Assembly: GCA_014529385.2 (NCBI GenBank)
Contig: CM043944.1
Location: forward strand, 168,773,740-168,837,739
Length of the DNA stretch: 64,000 bases
Direction of reading: 5' to 3'
DNA from: Adiantum capillus-veneris
Lineage: Eukaryota > Streptophyta > Polypodiopsida > Polypodiales > Pteridaceae
The notes under the pieces: model-generated
Database searches by the model: none
Told to the model about the DNA's origin: nothing
The model's input: the letters and a program-made list of their open reading frames with translations, nothing else
Shown: positions 34,560-45,696 of the stretch, in pieces
How positions within the stretch are numbered: position 1 is the stretch's first letter
How the letters are laid out: the number at the start of each line of letters is the position of its first letter
Position numbers and translations under genes: made by a program

Positions 34560-37556
34560 CTTACTCTTGGGAAGCATTGTAAGCATTGACAAGGTTTAGG
34601 TTATCCTTTAATTGTATGCCTTGCATCCATCTAGCATCTTCAAAAGGATAATTCTTAAACTTAATAAGATATCGTCGGATAGTCTCACCGCCTCTTAGTA
34701 CCTTGTCTTCATGTCAGAGAATGGACTCGGACTGCAACACCTCTTCTTGGTCCTCGATCTCCGGTGGGTCTTCAATAGTTGGTTCTTGAGGTGGCTCTCC
34801 TTTGTAAGGCTTTAATAGGCTCACATGAAAAGCATTGTGTATGAGCCAATGATTGGGCAACTTGAGTTGATAGGCCATCTCATTGATTGGCCTAAGAATT
34901 TGAAAGGGACCATAGTACCTTTTTGCTAATTTAGCATAGTACTTTTGGTGACCCATAGGATTCTTGCCCGTTGTGTGCCTTAATCAAGCCTTGGGAAACT
35001 TTAACAAGACCCAATCGTTTTTTTTAAAGGCTTGGGCTCTTCTGTGCTTGTCAGCAGCAGCCTTTTGCCTTTGCTGTGAGATAGAGATAGCATCCTTAAT
35101 CTTTTGGAAAGATTCTTGTAGGTCTCGGCTATACTCATCTGCAGCGAAGATCTTCCCATGTACCTTAAGTAGCAAGGGACTTTTTGATCTTCCCTCAATT
35201 ACCTCGAAAGGTGCTTTTCCTGTGGAAGTATGTACAGTGTTATTGTAAGCATACTCCACTAAGGGTAAGTACTTCTCCCAATGGGATCTTTGATCTAATT
35301 CCGTTACATAGGCTTTTAGTAGATCGAGAATTGTTAGGTTAGCTATTTCACTTTGGCCATCCGTTTGTGGATGATAGGCCGAAGAGAAATTTAGCCTTGT
35401 CCCTAAATTCTCAAGGAGACCCTTCCAGAAATTACTGGTCATTCTAGGATCTCTATCCGACACTATGGACATTGGCAAGCCATGGTATTTGAAAATTTGT
35501 GAAATGAAGAGCGTTGCCATTTGATGGGCTTTGATAGTCTTTTTGACAGGTATAAAATGAGCTTGTTTACTGAACCTGTCTACTATCGTCCATATTCCCG
35601 TATTCCCATGGATAGACTTAGGCAATCCAAAGATAAAATCCATGGATATGCTCTCCCATGGTGAATTAGGGATTGGCAAGGGTTGAAGCAATCCAGGTTT
35701 CTTCCCTCTATCAAATTTTGTCTTTTGACATACCACACATTTGGAAACATACTCTTGTATGTTCACTTTCATGGTAGGCCAATAGAAATATGTTTCAATT
35801 CCCTTTAAGGTAACTGAATCCCTCTAAGCCCCGCATACGGGGGAGCATGAGATTCATACATTACTTTCTCACGCAGGGAGTTAGTAACGCATAGTCTATT
35901 GCCATAGAGAAGATAACCATCTTGTAAAGTAAATGGTTCTTCTTTCTTCTGTAATGTAAGGGTTGAAATCACATCTCTAAAATCGGGATCAATAGCATAC
36001 TCATCTATCATTGAACATAGATCATTGTGAGTTGCTATGGAAACCGCATTCACTCTCGGCCGTCTTGAGAGTGCATCGGCTACTTGATTATGCTTGCCAG
36101 CAATGTGAGCAATATGAAAATGAAATTGCGAAAGGAAATTTGCCCACCTCATTTGTTTGTCGGAGAGCTTGGTCTACGTCATGAAGTACTTAAGACTTTG
36201 GTGATCCGTTCGCAGAATGAAAGGAGTCCCCAATAAATAGTGCTTCCATGAGTCTAAGGCATGTAGAACTGCAAGGAGTTCTTTTTCGTATATGCCTAGA
36301 GCTTGCTCAACAGGGTCGAGCCTTCGGCTCTCATAGCCTATGGCGTGCCCTTCTTGAAGCAAAACAGCTCCAAGGCAATCACCACAAGCATCACATTGGA
36401 CCTCAAATGGTTTTGAGAGATCCGGTAGTGTAAGCACAGGTTGAGAGATAAGCTTTTCTTTAAGCTTTTCAAAAGCATTGTTCTCCTTAGCAGACCATGT
36501 ATACCTAACGCTTTTCTTTGTTAGGTCATGTAATGGTCCCGCAATTTGTGAGAACTTTTCTATGAAGCGTCTATAGTATGCGCACATACCTATAAAGCTT
36601 CTTAGTTCATGAAGATTCCTTGGTTTAGGCCATCCTTTTATTACCTCTAACTTGGATGGATGCATTTGGATGCCATCTTGAGAGATAATGTGACATAAAT
36701 ACTGAATCTCTTGCAAGAAAAATTCACTTTTCTTTCGATTAACATAAAGTTTATTCTCTCTTAAAACTTGAAATATTACCTGGAGGTGTTGCTTGTGTTC
36801 CTCCAATGAATTAGAGTAGATGATAATATCATCAAAGAACACTCCAGTGAAGGTTCGATGAGGCCTGAACAGCTTCTCCATCAAGCGGTTGAATGTGGCT
36901 GGTGCATTGGTCAAGCCAAAAGGCATGACAATGTATTCGTAAAGACCAAATGTAGTGCGAAACGCGGTCTTTACAATGTCTTGATCAACTATCCTTATTT
37001 GATGATAGCCACTCTTTAGGTCAACCCTACTGAAGTAGGTCGATCCTTGTAGCTTATCAAATAGGTCTTCTACCCGTGGAACGGGAAACCTATTCTTGAT
37101 AGTGATCCTATTTAGTGCTCTATAGTCGACACACATACGATATGTGCCGTCTTTCTTTTGCACTAATAGCACAGGTGAGCAAAATGGAGATGAGCTAGGC
37201 CTAACCATGCCCTTCTCAACTAACTCATGCACTTGCCGCATAATCTCCTCTTGTTGAGCTTGAGAAACTCTATAAGGAGGTTTATTAGGCGGTGAACTTC
37301 TTGGAAGAAGTTCAATTGCATGGTCATCATTACCTCGTTTAGGAGGTAGCTCACAAGGGATGTCGTCAATAAAAACATCTTGAAACCCCTTGAGAAAATT
37401 GGATAACTCTAATTCCTTTTGGTTGCTTTTATTTTCTTTTGCTAAAGCATTAGGTTCATTTTGAGAGTCTTTAACAAAAATCATGTACACGGAAATAGAG
37501 CTCTTTATTGACGTATTGAAAGCTGGTGTATGTACAATGGGGATGGTGTTACCCAT
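34560..37556 (-). pseudogene. Element C pol: RT, RNase H, integrase, chromodomain
   Basis: RT: CVDYRALNRITIKNRFPVPR, DLKSGYHQIRI, MPFGLTNAPATF and the catalytic VFFDDIIIYS. RNase H: VQCDACGDCLGAVLLQEG, YEKELLAVLHAL and TDHQSLKYF. A TAG (36174-36176) is followed in frame by TKLSDKQMRWANFLSQF and VADALS. Integrase: the zinc region is broken by a frameshift at about 35815 near GLRGIQ, then CVVCQKTK; the core has SMDFIFGLP (first D), IVSDRDPRM (second D) and YHPQTDGQSEI (E), so the DDE triad is visible. A TGA near 34981 and another at 34714-34716 follow. The chromodomain (RRYLIKFKNYPFEDARWM, about 34680-34625) lies just after the second. Active relatives copy and integrate the element into heterochromatin. 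Confidence 0.9.
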
Positions 37557-38533
37557 TTACTTAGCATCTATATACATGTCGTTTTCCCTGAACTTAAAGG
37601 AGATTCTCCTTTCAGGAAATTTAACATCGGCAGCCAGGCGGTCAAACCATGGTGCCCCTAGGATTACATCCTCATGCTTGAGAGGAGAGAAAAAGAAGTC
37701 CTCTTTGTCCACATAGCCTTGTACATGAATCCTCAATTTCCCAATTAAGGGAGTAACTGAAGCTTCTTGCCCCTTGAAGGCACTATCTGCGGGTAGGACA
37801 TCTCCCATCTCGTAGGATTGTATTCCTAGCTTGGTGGCCAACTCTATAGATATAAAATTGTGAGTAGAACCAGGGTCAAAGAGAATAAAAGCATCATGTT
37901 CTCTTACCTTTCCCCAAGCATGGCATAGACGAGGTCCTTTGTGGTGAGTTTGGTGAGTCTCCTCCTCTTGGATTTCAACCAAGGAAGCTCTAGGAGGATC
38001 TTGGCGGTTGTTCTTTTGGGGACAAGCACGGTACGCATGCCCTTGTTCGCTGCACTTGAAACACCAGTTATCCTTACGATAATGCTCAAGCTCTTCAGGA
38101 GAGAGTTTATTCTTACCTTTGTAAACTCCCTTCTCTTTAGCTTTGTTGGAGTTGCCCTTAGGAGACTTTTGGACATTGTCCTTCCCCTTAGGCTCATTGG
38201 AACCCTTGTTTTCCAGGGGCTTATTATTTCTTTTTGCCCCCGTTTGGAAATTGATTCGAGAGGCGACCATAGTGTGGTGTATTACCGCCGATATGGTACG
38301 TGTTCTTTGGGAGTTGACATACTCCGCCATTTCTTCGGTTAAGCCCGCACAAAATTGTTGCTTTTGCTCTCCAAAATCCAACCTTTTAAAGACAGTGGCT
38401 TTGAGTTGTAGGTCCCAAAACTTGTCTACATATTTGTGGATGGATTCATTGGGAGAGAGATTTAAGCTTCGCCATTCGGTGAGTACTTTGTCTTTGGAAT
38501 CGGTGGCCAAAAATTGCTTCATAATGGAAGCTC

Positions 38534-38537
38534 TTAA
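38534..38537. repeat. Target duplication ttaa, left of element D
   Basis: Matches 39874-39877. The gag frame reads on (KAL to RAS) if D and one ttaa are removed. Confidence 0.8.
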
Positions 38538-39873
38538 CACTAGGTTGGTAATGGGACACTTTTATGTCCTGGGACACTTTTATGTCCTGTTAAGTGACCA
38601 TTTTCCTTGAATTATGTCAAGAGTTTCAAAATGGATTTTGAGGTGCTATCTATCTAGAAAGTTGTCTCATGAGCTGAAAAAAACTTGACATTTTTTTGGA
38701 ATATGAATTCCATCTTTAACCTTGTCCTTGCACAACATTTCACAACCTAAACTGTGTGAAAAAACGGGTCCTGTTTTTGGCTTTTTTTAACTTTTTGCAA
38801 CTATACCACTCTAGAATTCATGTTTGTGAGTTCTATAATGCTAGAGAACTATCTTTAGTAGTCCTCAACATGTCTAGATGCTTCTAGGGAGAAATAAATG
38901 TTAAAGTTGTAAGTTATGACCAAATTACAAAAATTGTCAAATCCTTTTTTTAGCCAATTTTAGCTCTTCTATGATTTTTTTGTGGCTTTCATGATATCCA
39001 AATGTAGTTTTGATTTTCTATGTCGCATATTGTAACATAAAGCTAATATTCCTTGAGTTTTGGGGCACCTAATACCCTATTTTGCATAGTACACAACGAT
39101 GGTTGATTTTTTCAATTATAGAAGAAAACAAAACATTCTAGTATATCAAGTATAGCTTTTTCAATATTGTTACTTTCTTGTGACAACTACATGCATTTTG
39201 TAGGTAGTAACCATGTCTAGTCATAAGGATCAAATTTGGCTAGATATTGAATAGTTTCTATGGGATTCTACAACTCATAATGTTGAACCCAGGTTTTTCA
39301 TGTTTGCTCTATTTAGCACTTCATCTTTGTCCCCAAGATTCCCCTTGGTAAGAGATGTATTATTCTTTTGACATGCTCCATGGCTCCTTATGAACCTAAA
39401 GGACAATAGGGAACTAAGAAAACATTCATATATTTTTTGTATTGAGCATGGCTATAGAAACTTTGATGATAGGTTTGCAGAATGGTAAAAATTCAACTTT
39501 TTGGTACCTATTTCTTTTGGCAAAACAAAAAATAGTGAGTGAGAAGCAATCATATGTTCTGATCACCAACCCATTGAAGTTAACTAGGGAATTTATCTCA
39601 AGTCCTACAAAAATCCCTAATCTTATTTTTATGCAACAAAACGTGAGAAATGACTGTTTTGATGAAAATGTACTGGTCCATCAACTTTGGAGGCTTGTGT
39701 GACCAAAAGATGAGAAATTTTACAAGTTTCTTATTTTTTCCATGTATAGTAGGACTTGAACTATAATCTCATGAAAGGATTTTACAAAATGAGTGGATCT
39801 ACTATGGTTTTGGAGGTTTTTTTCAAAACCCTGAAAGGACACTTTTATGTCCTGTTAGGTTACCAACCTAGTG
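38538..39873. mobile_element. Element D: 1336-bp non-autonomous TIR transposon
   Basis: Ends are cactaggttggtaa in inverted orientation (14 bp perfect). The palindromic phrase ggacacttttatgtcc occurs twice at the left end and once at the right. It has a ttaa duplication. The AT-rich interior has one ORF of 86 codons (39442-39702), not recognised. It needs a transposase from elsewhere. A related end lies at 4349-4382. Confidence 0.85.
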
Positions 39874-41254
39874 TTAAAGCCTTCTATGTTTGTGGAGCTT
39901 CACCATTGGCTCGTAGGCTAGACCACCATTGTCTGGCGGACTTTTGAAAGTGCATAGCTACATGGCGTAGCTTAGAGGACTCCGTGAAGCCCTCATCTCC
40001 AAAGGCCGCATCGAATTGCTGGATAAAGGCCAAGACTTTGTCCGTAGCACCAAAGGTACCATCATAGGTAAGGAAAGAGATGCTCTTCCCTCCCTCTTTG
40101 AATTTCTTCAACTTGGATGACCTCTTCCATGCGGCATAGGATTTCCTATGGCCTCTTCTTTTTTATGGTTCAAAGGTTGCACCATCACTTTCTTCAGAGG
40201 GTGAAGAATTTGAAGAAGGTGGAGAAGAGGGTGACCTCTTTCTCGCCTTTTTCTTGTCTTGATCTTTGTCATCTTCACCATAGTTTTCATAAGAGGAAGA
40301 GGATGAAGAAGATGGAGAAGAGGGTGTCCTCTTTCTCGCCTTTTTCTTCTCTAGCTTTTTATCATCCCTCTTTGAATTATGGCGTGGAGAAGAGTGTGAT
40401 GGTCTTCTCCGCTTTGGTGGTGATGGAGAGCGTTTAGCCCGCCGTCTTCGTGGAGCCATCTCCGCCGAGGTGGCAGGAGACTCGCTTCTTTCTGGTTCCT
40501 TCGGTGGAGGCTCTTGAGTTCTCCTTTGGGAAGGAGATGCATCATCAAGAAGTAAATTCTTGAGCCCTTCATATGGATTCTCTTCTTTTTCCCGAATCGG
40601 AGAGAGACCTCTTTTGGTAGTCTCACAAGGAGGCTTCCTAGGTGTTCTCTCGTCATGGTGATGAGCTTGGAGAATCCCGTGAGCACGGAGCTACCGTTGC
40701 ACTTCACTTTGGAGAGATGGATTTCCCATGGCTTGTTGAAGCCTAGAAACAAGATAGTTAACAAGCATTGAAGCATCATTAGTAGCTTGCTCATGAGAAA
40801 AATCAAAGTTATCAACATTAATTTCACTCTCTTTACTATTGTCATCCATTGTAACAACTTTAAGGTGTAAACTTTTTAGGTGTACTTTGGCACTTAAAGC
40901 CCTAGTTGCTACTCCTCTTTACCCCTTTAGAAAAAGCACTCAAGCTACTGTACCTGCGGCTCGAATACCATTAATTGCAAGGAATAGAAGAGAGGGTCTT
41001 TCGACACCAAAATAGCACCGACTCCTGTCAAGCTTCTAATAGCTCAATAGTGGTTAAGCCGTAGGCAAGCCCCGTAGGACTCCACTATTAAGACCATAGC
41101 TCTCAACGGTGATGCCCCGTTAACTGCAAGAAGGCAGGTGCACTGCAAGGCTGAAAAATCCCTATTCTACTTACTCACAGGCAATTAATAATACCAACCA
41201 TTTGTAGCTTGCTTGAGGACCTCCCTTCTTGAGCAAGAAAAGAGAAACCCTGAG

Positions 41255-41266
41255 CTCTGATACCAA
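41255..41266 (-). promoter_or_regulatory. Primer binding site of element C, tRNA-iMet
   Basis: The minus strand reads ttggtatcagagctc directly at the LTR edge. Confidence 0.9.
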
Positions 41267-42855
41267 TGTAACATTTAATGGGCTAATAACTTATGTGTAG
41301 TGGAAATTAGCATGAACATAGTGGGCATTTCATTAGAGTAGATTCCTAATGAGAATTACAAGAGTGCTTGGGTGGAGAGAGCAACAAAAAGCATAACACC
41401 TAGTTAGATAGCATCGACAATACTTTCAAAAGAGAGAGCAATTAAGCTATTGACAACAGTTGAGGACCGGATTTTCATGGAGCCGGTCCCCCCTCCAAAA
41501 GGCTTTGTATTATGGTTTCTCCCATCAAGAGAGACATTGTACAATACAATTCTTTGTGTTCCTTCAAGACTAGCTCGTGCAATGAAGATGGAAACTTCAT
41601 GCACTAAGCAAAACACTTAACAAACACAACTTGAATTATCCCCTTTCTCAAACCCAAGACCTCACACACCTTCGAAGATGGTGAGAGTTAGCAGGGTATG
41701 AGAGTAGATTGAGAGGAAGAAGGAGTATCTTACGAGAAAGATGTACATCTCCTCACATAATCACTCATATGTAGCATAGCTTAGCTTAGTAATTAGCTTG
41801 GTAGAGGAGATGAGCATGCATTGAAGCTTGGCTCTTGGTTGGATTTTCATCCACATGCCAAGAGAGTGTTGATGTAGGCTTCTATCTCACAAGCTTGGAG
41901 TAGGTGATGAGTTCTCCATTAAAGCTTGGGAAGAGATAGTCTTCTCTTTTTTCACACATGAGCTTGTGTGAGTGTGTGTGTGATAATTCCTTGCAAAAAA
42001 TCAGCCCCCTCTCTCTCTTGGGCGAGCCCTCTTGCTAAATGCTCTTGCTGAAGCTTCATTGTCCCTCCCCAAGTCAAGCCAATTACAATTAAGCAGCATA
42101 AGTGATAGCCTTCTGACATGTGTCCCCCTTTCCCCTTTTGTGAGAGCTTTAGGTAATTAAATAATTAAACTAAACTCTCATTGGACCCCTTTGCCTCTTG
42201 GCCAATAGGAATCAGGCAAGCCATGGGGCTCCTGAATGCTCATTGGACCCCTTGGGAGACTGCCCAATAGTCTTCTAGGAGACTTAATTCTCATTGGTTT
42301 CTTTTATTGAATGTTTTTAAATTAATTAAACTAGATTAAATCTAGCTTAATTTTCATTGGTCCACTTCAAGGGTCATCCAATAGAAATTGGGCACACCTT
42401 GTGGGCATCTGGCCTAGGGAGCTGACATGTGTCCCTCATTCCCTTTGTGTAAAGGGAGCCTGTGTGTGTGTGTGTGGCTTTCTCTCTCATCCCCTACCTT
42501 TAGGGCTCGCCCCCTCCCATGTAGGGATGTGCAAAGACTTTTAGGGCACACACAAAGCATCCAATTTTCCCTAGGGTTGACCTTTGGACACAACCTTTGA
42601 ATTTTGGAACCTTAGCATTTTGGAAGTCTTAATGGGTTGAACCTTAGGGTCTTTTTAGCCCATTGTAGAACATGGCTCTTTTGCAGATGGCCCCCCCCTT
42701 TGGATCCCTATTTTCCCTCCTTTGGATCCCTACTGTGGCCGGTCTGCTAGCTTAACCAATATTCTAGCTTTTTCTCCCCTTGCCTTCCCCACATTAAATG
42801 ATCAGTTTAATATGAGAAAATCATTTAGGAGAATTAGATATTGATTATTATGACA
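41267..42855 (-). repeat. 5' LTR of element C
   Basis: 1589 bp, same length as the partner, followed by gtact. Confidence 0.95.
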
Positions 42856-42941
42856 GTACTTGATTTTGTACTTGAGTTTTAAGGTGGTGTAAATTTATTT
42901 TTTAAATGCATATTTTTTATGTTTTTCGAGATTGAATATGT

Positions 42942-42949
42942 CTATATAA
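42942..42949 (+). promoter_or_regulatory. TATA box for element B gene 2
   Basis: ctatataagg, about 72 bp before the ATG at 43021, with a plausible transcript start near 42975. Confidence 0.6.
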
Positions 42950-43020
42950 GGGGGATCACCTCCTCATTTCACCATTTTCATCCCAGCATTGCAGTATACC
43001 CAATCACGCAAAGAGAAGAC

Positions 43021-44160
43021 ATGGCTGCTACTAGTGCTTTAGATGCATTCCTTACTGAGGTTGGGCGTTCAAATCGCCCTGAGCTTCAAGCATTTTTCAC
43101 AACCCAACCCGATTTGGAAACCACCTTGACCCTCCACTCTCAATCTCTTGAGCACATTACTTCATACATATCCACGTGCATGGGGAGATTCATTGTTGAG
43201 TTACCAAACCGGCCAGGGCAATGGGTCCCTAAAGGCCTTCTCCACCACATCTACCTAGGGGACAGGCCATTTCATCAGCGGCTTGCACGCTTTGCCACCA
43301 TAGCACAACCCGCCGGACAATATGTGCGGCTTGAAGCTGATGATGTGCGAGCAATGCGTAAGGGAAGGATCTGAAACAGTTTTTTCTCTGTTCAGGCCAT
43401 AATGATCTTCCTCCTTCACGAGTGCCCAGCAGGCCCTGACGTAGTGCTACCACACTTGCAGATCGGCGGGGTACTGGCTGATGTGAAGGACCCCAAGCCC
43501 GCAGCCATTGACTCATCCGCCGAGGAGAGGACGCTTGCCTTGACCTACCCTGTAGGGATTCAAGGCCTCTTGGAGGCCTCTCCATCTGTCGGTTCATCCT
43601 CGGGACCGCTAGAAGGAACCACCACTCGGGATGCCATCCCTGAGGTAGAGATTACTCGCTTCTCCTCCATTGTGGTGGGTGGGGAGGAGTTTGTGTTTAT
43701 GCATAATCTGGAGAAATCCTTTGAGCTTCGCATGGATGAGTGTTTCGCCATCCTCGATGCCCATGGCAAGTTTGACGTTGATACCACCACCTCCCATGAC
43801 GATGATCTCCTACTGCCCATAGGAAATACTTTGGCGGACACAGTGGCGATCGCACAAGCCGAGGTGGCAGCGGCCGAGCAGGCCAAGGTCTCTGAGGAGG
43901 AGTTTGTGGCCGTGCAAGCCATGTGTTTGGCTAAACGCGCAAGAGTGGATTCACCACCACCTGCTGCAACACCTGTTTTGCTTGATCCAAAGGGGAAGTC
44001 AAGTGTGGATCTTTACTTGCACCCGGATGCCGATGAGGAGGATCGTAGACAAGAGGTATAAATGCTCACTTACATTTGATTTTGTTAATGTTATATCATA
44101 ATTCTGTGCCATATCAAATAAAACCTATGTTTTGCAGGATGTTCTGGAGGTTGACGCTTG
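43021..44160 (+). CDS. Element B gene 2, unknown acidic protein
   Basis: Starts MAATSALDAFLTEVGRSN with a TATA box upstream. The first ORF ends at 43374. A second ORF (43402-44061) reads MIFLLHECPAGPDVVLPHLQ and continues to an alanine-rich, then basic (AKRARVDSPPP) and acidic (HPDADEEDRRQE) C-terminus, which looks nuclear. Its end fits a donor at about 44055 and an acceptor at about 44137, giving the tail DVLEVDA. The two ORFs may be exons or one gene with a frameshift; the gap is too short for a normal plant intron. No family recognised. Confidence 0.5.
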
Positions 44161-44535
44161 AGCGCAACAGTCAGGGGGGAGGAGGACGCCGTTCGGACCT
44201 CAAGCGGCACTTGCTCACTACCTCGGCACGCTTCCAACTGGTGTCGTGGTGTTTGTCCATGCCGACCACTCTCCCAATGGTCGCTACAACATTTTTTCTC
44301 TCCGTTCACTCTCCAAGGCGTTGTGTTTAACAACACTTGCCCAAACAACCAACCTGTAGTGCTTGTAAAGAAAGATTTTGCAATATCCACTTTCGGTGTT
44401 AAATTTCACAGGCGCCTTATTGCCCATGTTGGCATGAACCAAGCTGTAGGAGTTAATGACACCCAAGAAATCACAACCACTTTACTTAACAGAGAGCCAC
44501 CCCAAAATGCCAAGCGCCAGAAAATTGTAATTTGA
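44158..44535 (+). pseudogene. Element B, further coding remnant
   Basis: The best part is VVFNNTCPNNQPVVLVKKDF and FHRRLIAHVGMNQAVGVND, ending with basic AKRQKIVI. Just upstream another frame reads TGVVVFVHADHSPNGRYNIF, suggesting a frameshift. It may belong to gene 2 or to a separate gene. Confidence 0.35.
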
Positions 44536-44802
44536 AAGATCCTAAAGCAAAAGCCGGATATCATGTAAAGCATTGATTTCTTTAATGAAACTACTTTTTG
44601 ATCTCTACGACTCTCTTACTTGCAAGGTTTTGAATTTCTTATATGTTGGGCCTCCATTGTGTATGAGAAGCACCATGATTTCTGATATGACTACTATAGG
44701 GTTGGGCAGGCATTAAAATCAATAAAATGCATACTTTGTTATATCTAGGCTTCCAAAGTTATGTATGTGCCTACTGAAGGGCTTGGAAGTCCCTAAAATG
44801 GG

Positions 44803-44872
44803 CTGCCACAAGGGCGCGCATTGGGGCCTTCCATCAACAGATGAAATGGGCAAATGCGCGCCCTTGTGGCAG
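44803..44872. repeat. Perfect 20-bp GC-rich hairpin between convergent genes
   Basis: Arms 44803-44822 (ctgccacaagggcgcgcatt) and 44853-44872 pair without mismatch around a 30-base loop. It lies between the plus-strand and minus-strand genes of element B. Confidence 0.9.
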
Positions 44873-45245
44873 ATGATTTTGGACCCATATAGGAGCATAC
44901 CAAGGTGCAAAACAGGGAGACAAGACATTAATACCCAGTTGCAAAACAGAAAGACAAGCATACCTAGGTAAACTTAAGCCCATCTTGGCCCAGATACTTA
45001 AAGTTGTATTAACAAACCACAAGAGAAAAATATGTGGCAATATCAAGCCCATTTTGGAGTATAGGACTGACTTCACAGATGCAACAAACATCCTTCAAAA
45101 TTTCTATGCTACATGGACTAAGGGGATATGATTGCGAGAAGCATCTATGCTAATTAAAGCATTGAATCAAACAAAACATACTTATTGCTTGTGAAAATTA
45201 TCTGGAAACCATTGGAAAGTGTCTGGAATGCACTAGAAAAGGTTT

Positions 45246-45309
45246 CCACAAGGGCGCGCATTGTGGCCATCCATATGCCTTTGGAAGCCCCAAATGCACG
45301 CCCCTATGG
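45246..45309. repeat. Second, degraded copy of the GC-rich hairpin
   Basis: The left arm 45246-45262 is identical to the first hairpin's arm. The right arm 45293-45309 has three changes. The loop has the same general length. Confidence 0.8.
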
Positions 45310-45696
45310 CAGCCAGTTTGGGGGCATTCTGAGCCATTTTCAACACTTTGTAGATGCTTTTTCCATGCAATAGTGAGTCACATAGCATGGATGCATCAGG
45401 AAGTGCATGCCCCACTTATCCAAGGTGCTAAACATCGGCAAGTTTTCACAATAACAAGGTAATGGCTACATACATACAATAGAAGGTAGACAAAACTTGG
45501 ACCAGTGCTACATCGCATGGTACAGAATTAAAACAATACAATGCGCAGTGGGGTATACAATAAAAGACGCTCATATTCAAATTCTTCCCAATACAATGCA
45601 TAGAGTGGGGTATACAATCAAAAGACGCTTGTATTCAAATTCTCCCCAATCTTGGAAGTTCCGTAAATACAAAAAGGTTTGATGCCTAATTACAAG

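Larger units (their letters stand above)
37557..40849 (-). pseudogene. Element C gag and protease, split by element D
   Basis: Starts at ATG 40849 (MDDNSKESEINVDNFDF), in frame with the Arg/Ser-rich stretch MAPRRRRAKRSPSPPKRRR and the capsid part LTYDGTFGATDKVLAFIQQF ... ARQWWSSLRANGEAP. Element D lies between that and RASIMKQFLATDSKDKVL. The zinc knuckle is CFKCSEQGHAYRACP. The protease active site appears as FILFDPGSTHNFIS. A TAA at 37557-37559 separates it from pol in the same frame. Stops at 40691-40693, about 40163 and about 39884 interrupt gag. Confidence 0.85.
32616..42855 (-). mobile_element. Element C: complete Ty3/gypsy chromovirus, 10,240 bp
   Basis: Two LTRs of exactly 1589 bp (32616-34204 and 41267-42855), tg...ca ends, 5-bp duplication gtact, iMet primer site at 41255-41266 and a purine tract next to the left LTR. 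It encodes gag, protease, RT, RNase H, integrase and a chromodomain in that order on the minus strand, as chromoviruses do. The LTRs differ at about 25-30 sites by eye, under 2%, so it is the youngest large insertion here. The coding part carries several stops and one frameshift, and a TIR element (D) sits in gag. Confidence 0.95.

Noticed and set aside
36248-36433. Plus-strand ORFs across element C (also 37483-38610)
   Set aside because: Shadows of the gag-pol frame on the minus strand.
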